64,000 nucleotides of DNA from Bradyrhizobium semiaridum (GCF_020329505.1 NZ_JAGKJJ010000021.1:1-64000); one strand, 5' to 3'; positions 52,238 to 61,362 are shown, counted from the stretch's first letter. Numbers and translations: made by a program. The notes: a model not told the origin generated them from the letters alone.

Positions 52238-53398
52238 ATGACCGCAGCCCTTCGTTTCGATCCGATCCGCCTGCCGGAAAAGTGCGAGCAGCTTCGTAAG
52301 GAAGTCCGCGCCTTCCTCGCCGAGGAGATCGCCGCCGGCACGTTCGATCCTCACGCGCCCAACCGCGAAGACAACGACGCGCCGGAATTCTCCCGCCGCG
52401 TCGGCGCCAAGGGCTGGCTCGGCATGACCTGGCCAAAGAAATATGGCGGCCAGGAGCGCTCGTTCCTCGAGCGCTACGTGGTGACCGAGGAGATGCGGGT
52501 AGCGAATGCGCCGACCCGGCGCTTCTTCGTCGCCGACCGCCAGAGCGGGCCGGTGCTGCTGAAATACGCGCCCGAGCACATCAAGATGGACATTCTGCCG
52601 CGCATCTGCCGCGGCGAGATTTGCTTTGCGATCGGCATGAGCGAGCCGAATTCGGGCTCCGACCTGTTCGCGGCGAAGACGCGCGCGACCAAGACCGACG
52701 GCGGCTATCTGATCAACGGCACCAAGATCTGGACCTCGTCGGCGCACATCGCCGACTACATGATCGCGATCTTCCGTACCTCGCCGCCGACCAAGGAAAA
52801 CCGCCGCCACGGCTTGACGCAATTCTTGGTCAAGATGAAGCAGCCGGGTATCCAGGTGAATCCGATCGGCCAGATCACCGGACAGTTCGAATTCAACGAG
52901 GTCGTGTTCACCGACTATTTCGTGCCCGACGATCACGTGCTCGGCGAGATCGACGGCGCCTGGAAGCAGGCGACGAGCGAGCTCGCCTATGAGCGTAGCG
53001 GTCCCGAGCGTTTCCTCGAGACCTATTACGTGCTCACTGAACTCGTGCGCGCCGTCGGCAAGAACCCGGACACCCGCTCGGCCGAAGGCATCGGCCGGCT
53101 GGTGGCCCAGGTTCACACCATGCGCCGCATGTCGGTGTCGGTCGCCGGCATGCTGCAGGCCGGCAAGGAGCCGGTGGTGGAGGCCTCGATCGTCAAGGAC
53201 ATCGGCACGGTGTGGGAGCAGCAGCTCCCGCACCGCGTGCGCGATCTCGCGGCGTTCGTCGAGGAGACCGCGACCAATCGCGAAACGCTGGAGAAGCAGC
53301 TCGATTTCGCCATCAAGACCGCGCCCAAGCTGACGATCCAGGGCGGTACCACCGAGGTGCTGCGCGGCATCATCGCCCGCGGATTGGGTTTGCGCTGA
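52238..53398 (+). CDS. Acyl-CoA dehydrogenase (catalytic subunit-like)
   Basis: A 386-residue FAD enzyme introducing a 2,3 double bond into an acyl-CoA. KGWLGMTWPKKYGGQERSFL, CFAIGMSEPNSGSDLFAAKT, with the FAD-binding serines, and KIWTSSAHIADYMIAIF are standard. At the MCAD base position the sequence reads IQGGTTEVLR, with Gly instead of Glu. A glutamate at residue 252 in ELAYERSGPERF matches the alternative base position of isovaleryl-CoA dehydrogenase. With the small dehydrogenase upstream it probably forms a heteromer. Substrate unknown; ring-derived or branched acyl-CoA are candidates. Confidence 0.88.
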   Translation: MTAALRFDPIRLPEKCEQLRKEVRAFLAEEIAAGTFDPHAPNREDNDAPEFSRRVGAKGWLGMTWPKKYGGQERSFLERYVVTEEMRVANAPTRRFFVADRQSGPVLLKYAPEHIKMDILPRICRGEICFAIGMSEPNSGSDLFAAKTRATKTDGGYLINGTKIWTSSAHIADYMIAIFRTSPPTKENRRHGLTQFLVKMKQPGIQVNPIGQITGQFEFNEVVFTDYFVPDDHVLGEIDGAWKQATSELAYERSGPERFLETYYVLTELVRAVGKNPDTRSAEGIGRLVAQVHTMRRMSVSVAGMLQAGKEPVVEASIVKDIGTVWEQQLPHRVRDLAAFVEETATNRETLEKQLDFAIKTAPKLTIQGGTTEVLRGIIARGLGLR

Positions 53399-53435
53399 CG
53401 ACGATGACACCGACGATCTCACCGCGATCACTCGC

Positions 53436-53554
53436 ACCTCTCCCGGAGGGAGAGGTCGGCGCGCAGCGCCGGGTGAGGGATTACGGTCCCACGAGAGAGC
53501 ACAACCCCTCACCCGATTTGCTGGCGCAAATCGACCTCTCCCCTTGGGAGAGGT
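53436..53554. repeat. Intergenic palindromic repeat, CCTCTCCCC family (copy 5)
   Basis: Left arm ACCTCTCCCGGAGGGAGAGG, right arm ACCTCTCCCCTTGGGAGAGG. CGCGCAGCGCCGGGTGAGGG pairs partly with CCCTCACCCGATTTG. It lies inside what may be one operon, between a dehydrogenase and a hydratase gene. Confidence 0.75.
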
Positions 53555-53598
53555 GAAGAGTCCCGCGCCAAACCAATGAAGCCTTACGGAGACAATAA

Positions 53599-54399
53599 AT
53601 GACCAAATACACGGATATCGGCGTCGAGACCCACGGCCATGTCGGCCTGATCGAGATCCGCAAGCCGCCGCTGAACTTCTTCGACGTGGCGCTGATCAAC
53701 CAGATCGCCGACGCGCTGGAGGAGTTCGACAACAATATCGAGATCCGCGCCTCGGTGCTGGCAGCGCAAGGCAAGGCGTTCTGCGCCGGCGCCAATTTCG
53801 GCGATCCGGCCCGCCAGGAGCAAGAGGAGCGCGCCAAGACCGATCCGGCCTCCAACCTGCCGATCAACCATCTCTATGTCCAGGCGGTGCGCATCTTCCG
53901 CAACAAGAAGCCGATCGTCGCGGCGATCCATGGCGCCGCGATCGGCGGCGGCCTCGGCCTTGCCGTGTCGGCCGACTTCCGCGTCGCCTGCCCCGAGGCG
54001 CGCTTCTCGGCCAACTTCACCAAGCTCGGCTTCCATCCGGGCTTCGGCCTCACCGCGACGCTGCCGGAGTTGATCGGCAAGAACAATGCCGAGCTGATGT
54101 TCTACACCAGCCGCCGCGTCACCGGCGAAGAAGCCTATCGCTGGGGCCTCGCCAACGTGCTGGTGCCGCAGGACCAGGTGCGCGCAGAGGCGATGAAGCT
54201 CGCGCAGGAGATCGCCGAATGCTCGCCGCTCGGTCTGGTCTCGACTCGCGCCACCATGCGCGCCGGCCTCGCCGACCGCGTCCTCGCCGCCACCAACCAT
54301 GAGCTGGCCGAGCAGACCAAGCTGCGCGCGACCGAGGATTTCAAGGAAGGCGTCAAGGCCACCGCCGAGCGCCGCGTCGCGAATTTCAAGGGGCGGTAA
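53599..54399 (+). CDS. Enoyl-CoA hydratase/isomerase family protein
   Basis: A 266-residue crotonase-fold enzyme. HVGLIEIRKPPLNFFDVALI, AAQGKAFCAGANFGDP (oxyanion loop 1) and IHGAAIGGGLGLAVSADFRV (oxyanion loop 2) are clear. In the following strand, FSANFTKLGFHPGFGLTATL has no glutamate at the usual second catalytic position, and no Glu is seen at the first, so its activity may differ from hydration. It lies about 200 bases after the dehydrogenase stop, across a repeat, on the same strand. Confidence 0.83.
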   Translation: MTKYTDIGVETHGHVGLIEIRKPPLNFFDVALINQIADALEEFDNNIEIRASVLAAQGKAFCAGANFGDPARQEQEERAKTDPASNLPINHLYVQAVRIFRNKKPIVAAIHGAAIGGGLGLAVSADFRVACPEARFSANFTKLGFHPGFGLTATLPELIGKNNAELMFYTSRRVTGEEAYRWGLANVLVPQDQVRAEAMKLAQEIAECSPLGLVSTRATMRAGLADRVLAATNHELAEQTKLRATEDFKEGVKATAERRVANFKGR

Positions 54400-54416
54400 G
54401 GCCCGCAACCGCGCAG

Positions 54417-54443
54417 GGTGGGCAAAGCGCAAGTGTGCCCACC
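54417..54443. terminator. Hairpin after the enoyl-CoA hydratase gene
   Basis: GGTGGGC and GTGCCCACC pair around AAAGCGCAA-type loop sequence. It starts 17 bases after the gene stop. No T-run follows, so it is a stem-loop terminator candidate or another small repeat unit. Confidence 0.45.
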
Positions 54444-54460
54444 TTCGCGAGCAGCGATGC

Positions 54461-54545
54461 GTAGCCGGATGCAGCGCAGCGCAATCGGGGGCCACATTCT
54501 CCGCGGACGGTGGCCCCGGATTTCGCTTCGCTGCATCCGGGCTAC
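54461..54545. repeat. Intergenic palindromic repeat, GTAGCCCGG family (copy 4)
   Basis: Begins GTAGCCGGATGCAGCGCAGC and ends TTCGCTGCATCCGGGCTAC. The central GGGGCCAC/GTGGCCCC also pairs. It lies between convergent genes. Confidence 0.8.
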
Positions 54546-54551
54546 TGTCGT

Positions 54552-55304
54552 TTACGTCAGGCGGAACGTCACGCCGCAGAGGAAAAATCCATCGCCTGAC
54601 ACGGCGCAGCCCCTCGCTTTCGCCGCGTCGAGCACCTTCGTCTTGTCGGCGACCGTAAACGTCAGGCCGCTCATGATCTCGGCATCACCCTGCACGAAGC
54701 GGAAGGTGGCGTTCGGCAGCTTCACGGTGGTGCCGTCGGCGGAAATGCCGACGATCCTGCCCCAATGCTCCGCCAGCGCTTGCGGCTCGGGGCTCTGCAT
54801 CTCGACCTCGGTCAGCGCCAGCGTCGTGTCCTTGCGGATCGACTTTTGCCAGTTCGGGCCTGCCGGCGGATACGGCCCCAGAATGTCGTCGCTGCCGTCG
54901 GTGTGGTTGAACTCGATGAAGGCCGCGCGGCAATCGCGCGGGTGCAGCTGCACGCCGCGATACGGCGCGTGCGTGATCACGTTGGCGGTGCGCACGCCCA
55001 TCGCATTGGCTTTCGCGCCGCGCGCGTTGGGATCTTCGCAAGCGAAGATCGCCATGTAACCGCCGCGGCCGCCGGTCTTCTCGATGAAGCGGCCGGCCGC
55101 GGTTGCGGGCCCTGGCTCGAACGGCGCGACGACTTCGAGCAGGATGGTGTCGACCGGCATCAGCGCGTTCTCGAGGCCGTATTTGGCGACGTTGCCGTCG
55201 CGGTAGCAGACGTCGAGTCCCATGATCGCGGAGATATCCGCGATCACCGGCGCGAGCTGCGGCGCCACCAGGCAAATCTGCCGCAGCCGGATATATTCGG
55301 TCAT
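54552..55304 (-). CDS. VOC family protein (glyoxalase-like)
   Basis: A 250-residue protein of two vicinal-oxygen-chelate modules. The first begins IRLRQICLVAPQLAPVIADI and has the metal-region YGLENALMPVDTILLEVVAP. The second is marked by LTEVEMQSPEPQALAEHWGR and PNATFRFVQGDAEIMSGLTF. Members bind a divalent metal and act as isomerases, lyases or dioxygenases. It is 3 bases after the enoyl-CoA hydratase stop on the same strand, so co-transcribed. It may act on a CoA-pathway intermediate, for example as an epimerase, but this is not shown. Confidence 0.8.
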   Translation of the reverse strand: MTEYIRLRQICLVAPQLAPVIADISAIMGLDVCYRDGNVAKYGLENALMPVDTILLEVVAPFEPGPATAAGRFIEKTGGRGGYMAIFACEDPNARGAKANAMGVRTANVITHAPYRGVQLHPRDCRAAFIEFNHTDGSDDILGPYPPAGPNWQKSIRKDTTLALTEVEMQSPEPQALAEHWGRIVGISADGTTVKLPNATFRFVQGDAEIMSGLTFTVADKTKVLDAAKARGCAVSGDGFFLCGVTFRLT

Positions 55305-55307
55305 GGC

Positions 55308-56102
55308 CTACTGCCCCTGGAAGGTCGGCTTGCGCTTCTCGACGAAGGCCTTGGCCGCTTCCTTGTGGTCGGCGGTGTCGCCGGCACGGGTGTGATGGAT
55401 CGCCTCGCCGTCGAAGCAGGCTTCCAGCGTCATGGTCTCGGCATTGTTGATGTTGCGCTTGATGTAGCCGAGCGCGACCGACGGCCCCTGCGCCAATGAG
55501 CGCGCGAGCTCCAGCGCCTCGGCCTCGATATCGGCATCGGGCACCACCTTGGAGACCATGCCGAGATTGTAGGCTTCCTGTGCCGACAGCACGGGGGACA
55601 TCATGTAGAGCTCACGCGCCTTGGCGCTGCCGAGCATCTTAGTCAGGAAATAGGTGCCGCCGTAATCGCCGGAGAAGCCGACCTTGGCGAAGGCGGTGGT
55701 GATCTTGCAGGAGGCGCTGGCAACGCGCAGGTCGCAGGACAGCGCGATCGAAAGCCCGGCGCCGGCGGCCGCGCCATCGAGCTGCGCCACCACCGGCTTG
55801 GGCATCTGGTGCAGGATGCGCGAAACTTCCATGCCGCGGCGCAGGTTTGCCATCTTGGCCTCGAACGGCAGCGGCGCGCGGCCGGCCGCCATCGACTTGA
55901 CGTCGCCGCCGACGCAGAAGGTGCCGCCGGCGCCCCGGATCAGCACCGCGCGCACCTCGGGATCGCCTTCGGCGCGCCGCGCCGCCTCGACGAGGCCCTG
56001 CGTCATGTCGGGGTTGAGCGCGTTGCGCCGCTCTGGGCGGTTCATCGTGATGGTGAGCAGGCCCTGCTCGAGGGATTGGAGAACCATCTGACTGTCGCTC
56101 AT
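55308..56102 (-). CDS. Enoyl-CoA hydratase/isomerase family protein
   Basis: A 264-residue crotonase-fold enzyme. LLTITMNRPERRNALNPDMT, GAGGTFCVGGDVKSM (oxyanion loop 1) and LDGAAAGAGLSIALSCDLRV (oxyanion loop 2) are typical. The strand ITTAFAKVGFSGDYGGTYFL has an Asp in the loop where isomerases of the PaaG type place their acid, so an isomerase role is possible. It is the first of two minus-strand genes, followed by the VOC gene. It is separated by a repeat from the Liv-type binding protein. Confidence 0.85.
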   Translation of the reverse strand: MSDSQMVLQSLEQGLLTITMNRPERRNALNPDMTQGLVEAARRAEGDPEVRAVLIRGAGGTFCVGGDVKSMAAGRAPLPFEAKMANLRRGMEVSRILHQMPKPVVAQLDGAAAGAGLSIALSCDLRVASASCKITTAFAKVGFSGDYGGTYFLTKMLGSAKARELYMMSPVLSAQEAYNLGMVSKVVPDADIEAEALELARSLAQGPSVALGYIKRNINNAETMTLEACFDGEAIHHTRAGDTADHKEAAKAFVEKRKPTFQGQ

Positions 56103-56150
56103 GGCGTTTTGCCTTTCGTGTTGTTGATTTGCGCGACCTTTGTCCGCACC

Positions 56151-56230
56151 TCATTGCGAGGAGCGAAACGACGAAGCAATCGATTCTTCATGCTGCGCGA
56201 GATGGATTGCTTCGCTCGTTCGCAATGACG
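56151..56230. repeat. Intergenic palindromic repeat, CGTCATTGCGAG family (copy 2)
   Basis: TCATTGCGAGGAGCGAAACG at the left pairs with GCTCGTTCGCAATGACGG at the right; inner GAAGCAATCGAT pairs with GATTGCTTCGC. It matches the element at 2806-2892. Confidence 0.8.
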
Positions 56231-56238
56231 GCCGTCCG

Positions 56239-57444
56239 TCATTTCTTCACCAGCGGGCAGCGCGAGGCTTCCAGCGGCTGGAACGCCTGGTCGCCCGGCA
56301 CCGTCGCGAGCAGCTTGTAGTCGTCCCAGCGGCCCTTCGACTCCGACGGCTTCTTGACCTCGAACAGATACATGTCGTGGATCATGCGGCCGTCCTCGCG
56401 GATCTTGCCGTTCTTGGCGAACATGTCGTTGATCGGGGTCTCCTTCATCACCTTGATGACCGCGGCGGAATCGGTGGTGCCGGCGGCCTTCACCGCTTTC
56501 AGGTAATGCGTGACGGAAGAATAGACTCCGGCCTGGGCCGAGGTCGGCACCCGCTTGACGCGCTCCATGAAGCGTTTCGAGAACGCGCGGGTGTCGTCGT
56601 TGAGATCCCAGTAGAAGGCTTCTGCCAGCAGCAGGCCCTGCGCGGTCTCGAGCCCGACGCTGTCGATGTCGGTGACGAAGGCGAGCAGCGGCGACAGCTT
56701 CTGGCCGCTCTTGGTGAGACCGAATTCGGCAGCCTGCTTGATCGCGTTGATGGTGTCGCCGCCGGCATTGGCAAGGCCGATCACCTTGGCCTTCGACGCC
56801 TGCGCCTGCAGCAGGAACGACGAGAAGTCCGAGGTGTTGATCGGATGCCGGACGTTGCCGAGCACCTTGCCGCCCGACTTGACCACCACATTGCTGGTGT
56901 CCTTCTCCAGGTCCTGTCCGAACGCATAGTCCGCGGTGAGGAAGAACCAGGTGTCGAGGCCGGACTTCACTGCGGCAAGGCCGGTGACGTTGGCCTGCGC
57001 GAACGTGTCGAACACATAGTGCACGGTGAAGGGGCCGCAGGCCTCGTTGGTGAGGCGGATCGAGCCCGGACCGTTGAACATGATGATCTTGCCGCGAGCC
57101 TTGGCGATCTCGCCGGCGGCGAGCGCGGTCGCTGAGGCCGCGACGTCGAAGATCATCTCGACGCCCTGGTTGTCGAGCATGTCGCGGGCGATGTTGGCGG
57201 CGAGATCGGCCTTGTTGAGGTGGTCGCCGACCACGACCTCGATCTTGCGTCCGAGCACCTCGCCGCCGAAATCCTCCACCGCCATCTTGGCAGCGGTCTC
57301 GCTGCCCGAACCGGTGATGTCGGCATAGAGGCTCGACATATCGAGGATGCCGCCGAGCTTCAGCGGGGGTTTGTCCTGCGCCAGCGACACATTCGCCGAG
57401 ATCGCAAACACGCAGGCCAGTGCACCGGCCAAAACTCGTCTCAT
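56239..57444 (-). CDS. Branched-chain amino-acid-type (Liv) ABC transporter binding protein
   Basis: A 401-residue periplasmic type I solute-binding protein. The signal peptide (AGALACVFAISANVSLAQ) ends before DKP. The mature part has LKLGGILDMSSLYADITGSG, IARDMLDNQGVEMIFDVAAS, TWFFLTADYAFGQDLEKDTS and VIGLANAGGDTINAIKQAAE, all typical of the LivK family that also binds aromatic acids and amides. ATG 57444 follows GGGAGG at good spacing; open sequence upstream is not protein-like. No permease or ATPase genes adjoin, so it would need partners from elsewhere. The nearby CoA genes hint at an aromatic or aliphatic acid ligand. Confidence 0.88.
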   Translation of the reverse strand: MRRVLAGALACVFAISANVSLAQDKPPLKLGGILDMSSLYADITGSGSETAAKMAVEDFGGEVLGRKIEVVVGDHLNKADLAANIARDMLDNQGVEMIFDVAASATALAAGEIAKARGKIIMFNGPGSIRLTNEACGPFTVHYVFDTFAQANVTGLAAVKSGLDTWFFLTADYAFGQDLEKDTSNVVVKSGGKVLGNVRHPINTSDFSSFLLQAQASKAKVIGLANAGGDTINAIKQAAEFGLTKSGQKLSPLLAFVTDIDSVGLETAQGLLLAEAFYWDLNDDTRAFSKRFMERVKRVPTSAQAGVYSSVTHYLKAVKAAGTTDSAAVIKVMKETPINDMFAKNGKIREDGRMIHDMYLFEVKKPSESKGRWDDYKLLATVPGDQAFQPLEASRCPLVKK

Positions 57445-57600
57445 CCACAGCCTCCCATCAAGCACGGACCTCATTCCAGGCGGTCCGCTTCGCGGGCGGA
57501 TCATGCCGCATGGCCACCAGCGCAGCAAGCAGCGGCGTTGCAATGTTGGCGCACGCTTTTTCCATTCAACGGAATGGTCGAAATGTGCGAGCATGGCTTA

Positions 57601-58374
57601 ATGCGAATCCAACGCGCCATAATTTGCTGTCCCCTGCTTGCATCGGCGATCGTCGCGTTCGCTATCTGCCGGGCCGAGGCGGCCGCATGCCATTTCGAGA
57701 GCCAGGACGACGGGCGCGTCGCCGCCATTGTCGACGCGCGCAGCTTTCGCCTCGACGACGGCCGCGAGGTCAAGCTGGCCGGCATCGAGGTGGCGGACAG
57801 AGTGAAAGCCGCGGCAGTGCTGTCGGCACTGCTGGTCGGCCGCGAGGTCGGCCTGCGCGGCGGCGACGACGCGCCGGACCGCTACGGCCGCCAGCCGGCC
57901 TACGTCTTTCTTGCCGGCAGCGAAACTACCGTGCAAAGCGAGCTGCTGCGACAGGGACTCGCTCTGGTGTCATCCGAGATCGCCGACAAGGACTGCGCCA
58001 CGGCGCTGATGGCAGCGGAGGCCGAGGCGCGGCAGGCCCGATCGGGAACCTGGAGCGGGTCAGCTGTCATAAAAAACGCCGAAAGTCCGGGCGATATTTT
58101 GGCCGGGATCGGGCGCTTTATGGTGGTCGAGGGCAGGGTTTTGTCGGTGCGTCAGGCTGGGTCAGTGACCTACCTGAATTTCGGCCGAAACTGGACACGG
58201 GACTTTGCGGCGACTATTTCAGGGCGCATAGTCCCTGCGTTCGAGGCGGCCGGGCTTGCACCCAAGTCCCTCGAAAATCGAAGGATTCGTGTCCGAGGCT
58301 GGGTGGAAGCGCGACGTGGGCCGCGAATCGAATTGCTCCGGGTGGGGCAACTGGAATTGCTCGGCGGGAACTAG
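57601..58374 (+). CDS. Exported thermonuclease-fold (SNase-like) protein with altered active site
   Basis: A 257-residue protein with a signal peptide (LLASAIVAFAICRAEAA) and one staphylococcal-nuclease-like OB domain at about residues 30-155. Compared with staphylococcal nuclease, VKLAGIEVAD stands where RLLLVDTPE is: Lys for Arg35, Glu for Asp40, Asp for Glu43. DARS replaces DGDT. Only the YGR arginine (Arg87 equivalent, PDRYGRQPAYVF) is kept. The C-terminal 100 residues (RFMVVEGRVLSVRQAGSVTY, YLNFGRNWTRDF) form a second, separate OB-like part. I choose ATG 57601, which gives the signal peptide directly. The protein is likely a binding protein or a changed nuclease in the periplasm. Confidence 0.75.
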   Translation: MRIQRAIICCPLLASAIVAFAICRAEAAACHFESQDDGRVAAIVDARSFRLDDGREVKLAGIEVADRVKAAAVLSALLVGREVGLRGGDDAPDRYGRQPAYVFLAGSETTVQSELLRQGLALVSSEIADKDCATALMAAEAEARQARSGTWSGSAVIKNAESPGDILAGIGRFMVVEGRVLSVRQAGSVTYLNFGRNWTRDFAATISGRIVPAFEAAGLAPKSLENRRIRVRGWVEARRGPRIELLRVGQLELLGGN

Positions 58375-58440
58375 GGGACGTGGGACTCACAGCATCGGCC
58401 ATGCCCCGGTCAATTCGCTCGAAAATTGTGAGTTTGAGAC

Positions 58441-59937
58441 GTGATTGAGCGCGCAGGACGGCGTGGGGAAGTGACGGGCCGCTGCCTCGTGGCTGCGCCG
58501 GCGCTGATCTGCGCCGCGCTGACGCTCTCGGCCTGCGGCAATGTCGGCCGCTTCGAGCAGCCCGGGCCGACCGCCGCGGTCGCCGCGCCGGCGAAGCCGA
58601 ACCGGGTGGTGCAGCAGACCCCCGCGACCGAGCGCGAGCATGAGCGCATCCTCTCCACCTATGGCGGCGCCTATGACGACCCGAAGCTCGAGGCCCTGAT
58701 CAGCAAGACCGTCGAGCGGCTGGTCGCGGCCTCCGACCGGCCCGATCAGGCCTACAAAGTCACCATCCTCAATTCCGGCGCGGTCAACGCCTTCGCGCTG
58801 CCGACCGGCCAGCTCTACGTCACGCGCGGCCTGATCGCGCTCGCCAGCGACACCTCCGAACTGTCCTCGGTGCTGAGCCACGAGATGGCGCATGTGCTGG
58901 CCAAGCACGCCGCGATGCGCGAGGATCAGGCGCGGCAGGCTGCGGTGGTGACGCGCGTCGTCACCGACATGAGCACCGATCCCGATCTCACTGCGCTGGC
59001 GCTGGCGAAAACCAAGCTGACGATGGCGAGCTTCTCGCGGCAGCAGGAGTTCGAGGCCGACGGCATCGGAGTCGGCATCGCCGCCCGCGCGCATTTCGAT
59101 CCCTACGGCGCGGCGCGCTTCCTGACCGCGATGGAGCGCAATGCGGCGCTCAAGGTCGGTCGCACCGCGCTCGATCCGCGCGCGCAGGATTTCACCTCGT
59201 CGCATCCGGCAACGCCCGAGCGTATCGCCAATGCGCAGACCACCGCGCGGCAGTACACCGCGCCCGACAACAGCGAGCGCGACCGCGAGACCTATCTCGC
59301 CGCGATCGACAACATCGTCTATGGCGAGGACCCCAGCGAAGGTTTCGTCCGCGGGCGCCGCTTCCTGCATCCCAAGCTCGGCTTCACCTTTACCGCGCCG
59401 GAGAATTTCACGCTCGACAACACCGCGCAGGCGGTGATCGGCGTGCGCGAGGGCGGCAGCCAGGCGATGCGTTTCGACGTGGTGCGGGTGCCGGCCGAGC
59501 AGTCGCTCGGCGACTATCTCAATTCCGGCTGGATGGAAGGCGTCGAGAAGTCCTCGACCGAAGACATCAACATCAACGGCTTCCCGGCAGCCTCGGCCAC
59601 CGCGCATGGCGACACCTGGCAGTTCAAGGTCTACGCGCTGCGCTTCGGCAGCGACGTCTACCGCTTCATCTTCGCCGCCAAGCAGAAGACCACCGAGAGC
59701 GAGCGCAATGCCCGCGAGACCGTCGGCTCGTTCCGCCGCCTGACGCTCGAGGAGATCCAGGCCGCCCGCCCGCTGCGCATCAAGGTGATCAACGTGCAGC
59801 CCGGCGACACCGTGGAATCGCTGTCGCACCGCATGGCCGGCGTCGATCACCCCATCGAGCGCTTCCGCGTCCTCAACGGCCTCGACGCCCACGCCCAGGT
59901 CAAGCCGCGCGACCGCGTCAAGATCGTGGTGGATTGA
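58441..59937 (+). CDS. M48-family metalloprotease lipoprotein with a C-terminal LysM-like end
   Basis: A 498-residue zinc peptidase of the BepA/Oma1 kind. The lipobox ALTLSAC puts it on the outer face of the inner membrane or on the outer membrane. The zinc site is HEMAH at 147-151 and the third ligand Glu205 in QEFEADGIG. QTTARQYTAP and a long beta region with FTFTAPENFTLDNTAQ follow. The end RIKVINVQPGDTVESLSHRM and VLNGLDAHAQVKPRDRVKIV resembles a LysM-like repeat. Such proteases take part in outer-membrane protein quality control. GTG 58441 is used; GTG 58471 is an alternative. It follows the nuclease-fold gene by 66 bases on the same strand. Confidence 0.87.
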   Translation: MIERAGRRGEVTGRCLVAAPALICAALTLSACGNVGRFEQPGPTAAVAAPAKPNRVVQQTPATEREHERILSTYGGAYDDPKLEALISKTVERLVAASDRPDQAYKVTILNSGAVNAFALPTGQLYVTRGLIALASDTSELSSVLSHEMAHVLAKHAAMREDQARQAAVVTRVVTDMSTDPDLTALALAKTKLTMASFSRQQEFEADGIGVGIAARAHFDPYGAARFLTAMERNAALKVGRTALDPRAQDFTSSHPATPERIANAQTTARQYTAPDNSERDRETYLAAIDNIVYGEDPSEGFVRGRRFLHPKLGFTFTAPENFTLDNTAQAVIGVREGGSQAMRFDVVRVPAEQSLGDYLNSGWMEGVEKSSTEDININGFPAASATAHGDTWQFKVYALRFGSDVYRFIFAAKQKTTESERNARETVGSFRRLTLEEIQAARPLRIKVINVQPGDTVESLSHRMAGVDHPIERFRVLNGLDAHAQVKPRDRVKIVVD

Positions 59938-59955
59938 GTCCGTAGGCCCTCGGCT

Positions 59956-61272
59956 TCAGCCCTCGGCTTCGCGCAGGCCGCTCAGCCACAGCGCCAGCAG
60001 CGTCCACACCGCGCCGGACAACAGATACGCGCCGGCCGAGATCAGGCCGAAATGGGTTGCCAGCAGGAGCGCGGCGAGCGGCGCGAAGCCGGCGCCGAAC
60101 AGCCAGGCGAAATCCGAGGTCAGCGCCGACGCCGTATAGCGGTAGGTCGGCGCGAAGCTGGAGGCGATCGCGCCCGACGACTGACCAAAGGAGAGACCGA
60201 GCAGCACGAAGCCCGCCACCATGTACACGGTCTCGCCGAACGGGCCGGCATCGAGCAGTTGCGGGGCGAAGCCGCTATAGACCGCAATCGCCACCGCCGA
60301 TCCGAGCAACAGCGGCTTGCGGCCGACGCGGTCGGCGATCATGCCCGAGGCGACGATCGCGGCGACGCCGACCATCGCGCCGATCATCTCGATGATCAGA
60401 AAGCGCACCGGGCTTTCCTTGGTGAACAGGAACACCCAGGACAGCGGAAACACCGTGACCATGTGGAACAGCGCAAAGCTCGCCAGCGGCGCGAAGGCGC
60501 CGAGCAGGATGTAGCGGCCTTCCTCCTTGACCGTCTCGCCGACCCGCGAGGGCTGCAGGTCGCGGCTCTCGAACAGCTCGGAATATTCATTGGTCGCCAC
60601 CATGCGCAGCCGCGCGAACAGCGCCACCACGTTGATGGCGAAGGCGACGAAGAACGGATAGCGCCAGCCCCAGTCGAAGAAATCGTCGGCCGAGAGGTTG
60701 CCGGCGAAGAAGGCGAACAGCGCGCTGGCCACGATCAGCCCGAGCGGTGCGCCGAGTTGCGGCACCATCGCGTACCAGCCGCGGTGATGCGACGGCGCGT
60801 TCATTGCCAGCAGCGAGGCGAGGCCGTCCCATGCGCCGCCCCAGGCGACGCCCTGCAGCACGCGCGCGGCGGCCAGCAGCCAGATCGCCGCGGCGCCGAT
60901 CGTGTCGTAGCCGGGCAGGAACGCGATCGCGACCGTCGAGGTGCCGAGCAGGAACAGCGCGATGACCAGCTTGGCGCCCTTGCCGTGGCGGCGGTCGACC
61001 GCCATGAAGATCACGGTGCCGAGCGGCCGCGCGGCGAACGCCAGCGCGAAAATAACGAACGAATAAAGCGTGCCGGTCAGTTCGTTGACGAACGGAAACA
61101 CCAGCTTCGGAAACACGATCACCGAGGCGATCGCGTAGACGAAGAAGTCGAAGAACTCCGAGGTGCGCCCGATGATGACGCCGATGGCGATCTCGCCCGG
61201 CTTCGCCTGCCCGTGATCGCGGCGGGCTTCCGGGGGACCGAGAGTGGTTGCAGGGGCCTGTGCCATCGCCAT
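59956..61272 (-). CDS. MFS transporter, metabolite:H+ symporter type
   Basis: A 438-residue inner-membrane protein with about 12 hydrophobic segments. IGRTSEFFDFFVYAIASVIV is the first helix of the MHS family (ShiA/KgtP/ProP). RPLGTVIFMAVDRRHGKGAK carries the family D-R-x-G/H-R-K loop, and IADRVGRKPLLLGSAVAI is the second copy. Substrates in this family are organic acids, sugars or shikimate-like compounds; no clear hint here. It is divergent from cyoA across a perfect palindrome at 61363-61385. Confidence 0.87.
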   Translation of the reverse strand: MAMAQAPATTLGPPEARRDHGQAKPGEIAIGVIIGRTSEFFDFFVYAIASVIVFPKLVFPFVNELTGTLYSFVIFALAFAARPLGTVIFMAVDRRHGKGAKLVIALFLLGTSTVAIAFLPGYDTIGAAAIWLLAAARVLQGVAWGGAWDGLASLLAMNAPSHHRGWYAMVPQLGAPLGLIVASALFAFFAGNLSADDFFDWGWRYPFFVAFAINVVALFARLRMVATNEYSELFESRDLQPSRVGETVKEEGRYILLGAFAPLASFALFHMVTVFPLSWVFLFTKESPVRFLIIEMIGAMVGVAAIVASGMIADRVGRKPLLLGSAVAIAVYSGFAPQLLDAGPFGETVYMVAGFVLLGLSFGQSSGAIASSFAPTYRYTASALTSDFAWLFGAGFAPLAALLLATHFGLISAGAYLLSGAVWTLLALWLSGLREAEG

Positions 61273-61362
61273 TCGCGCCGTGAATCTCGTTGAACATGAG
61301 GGCCGCGGACGGAGTTCGCCAGCCGGTCCAGTGGATTGTCTGCGCCTTCATCCCGCACTGCA

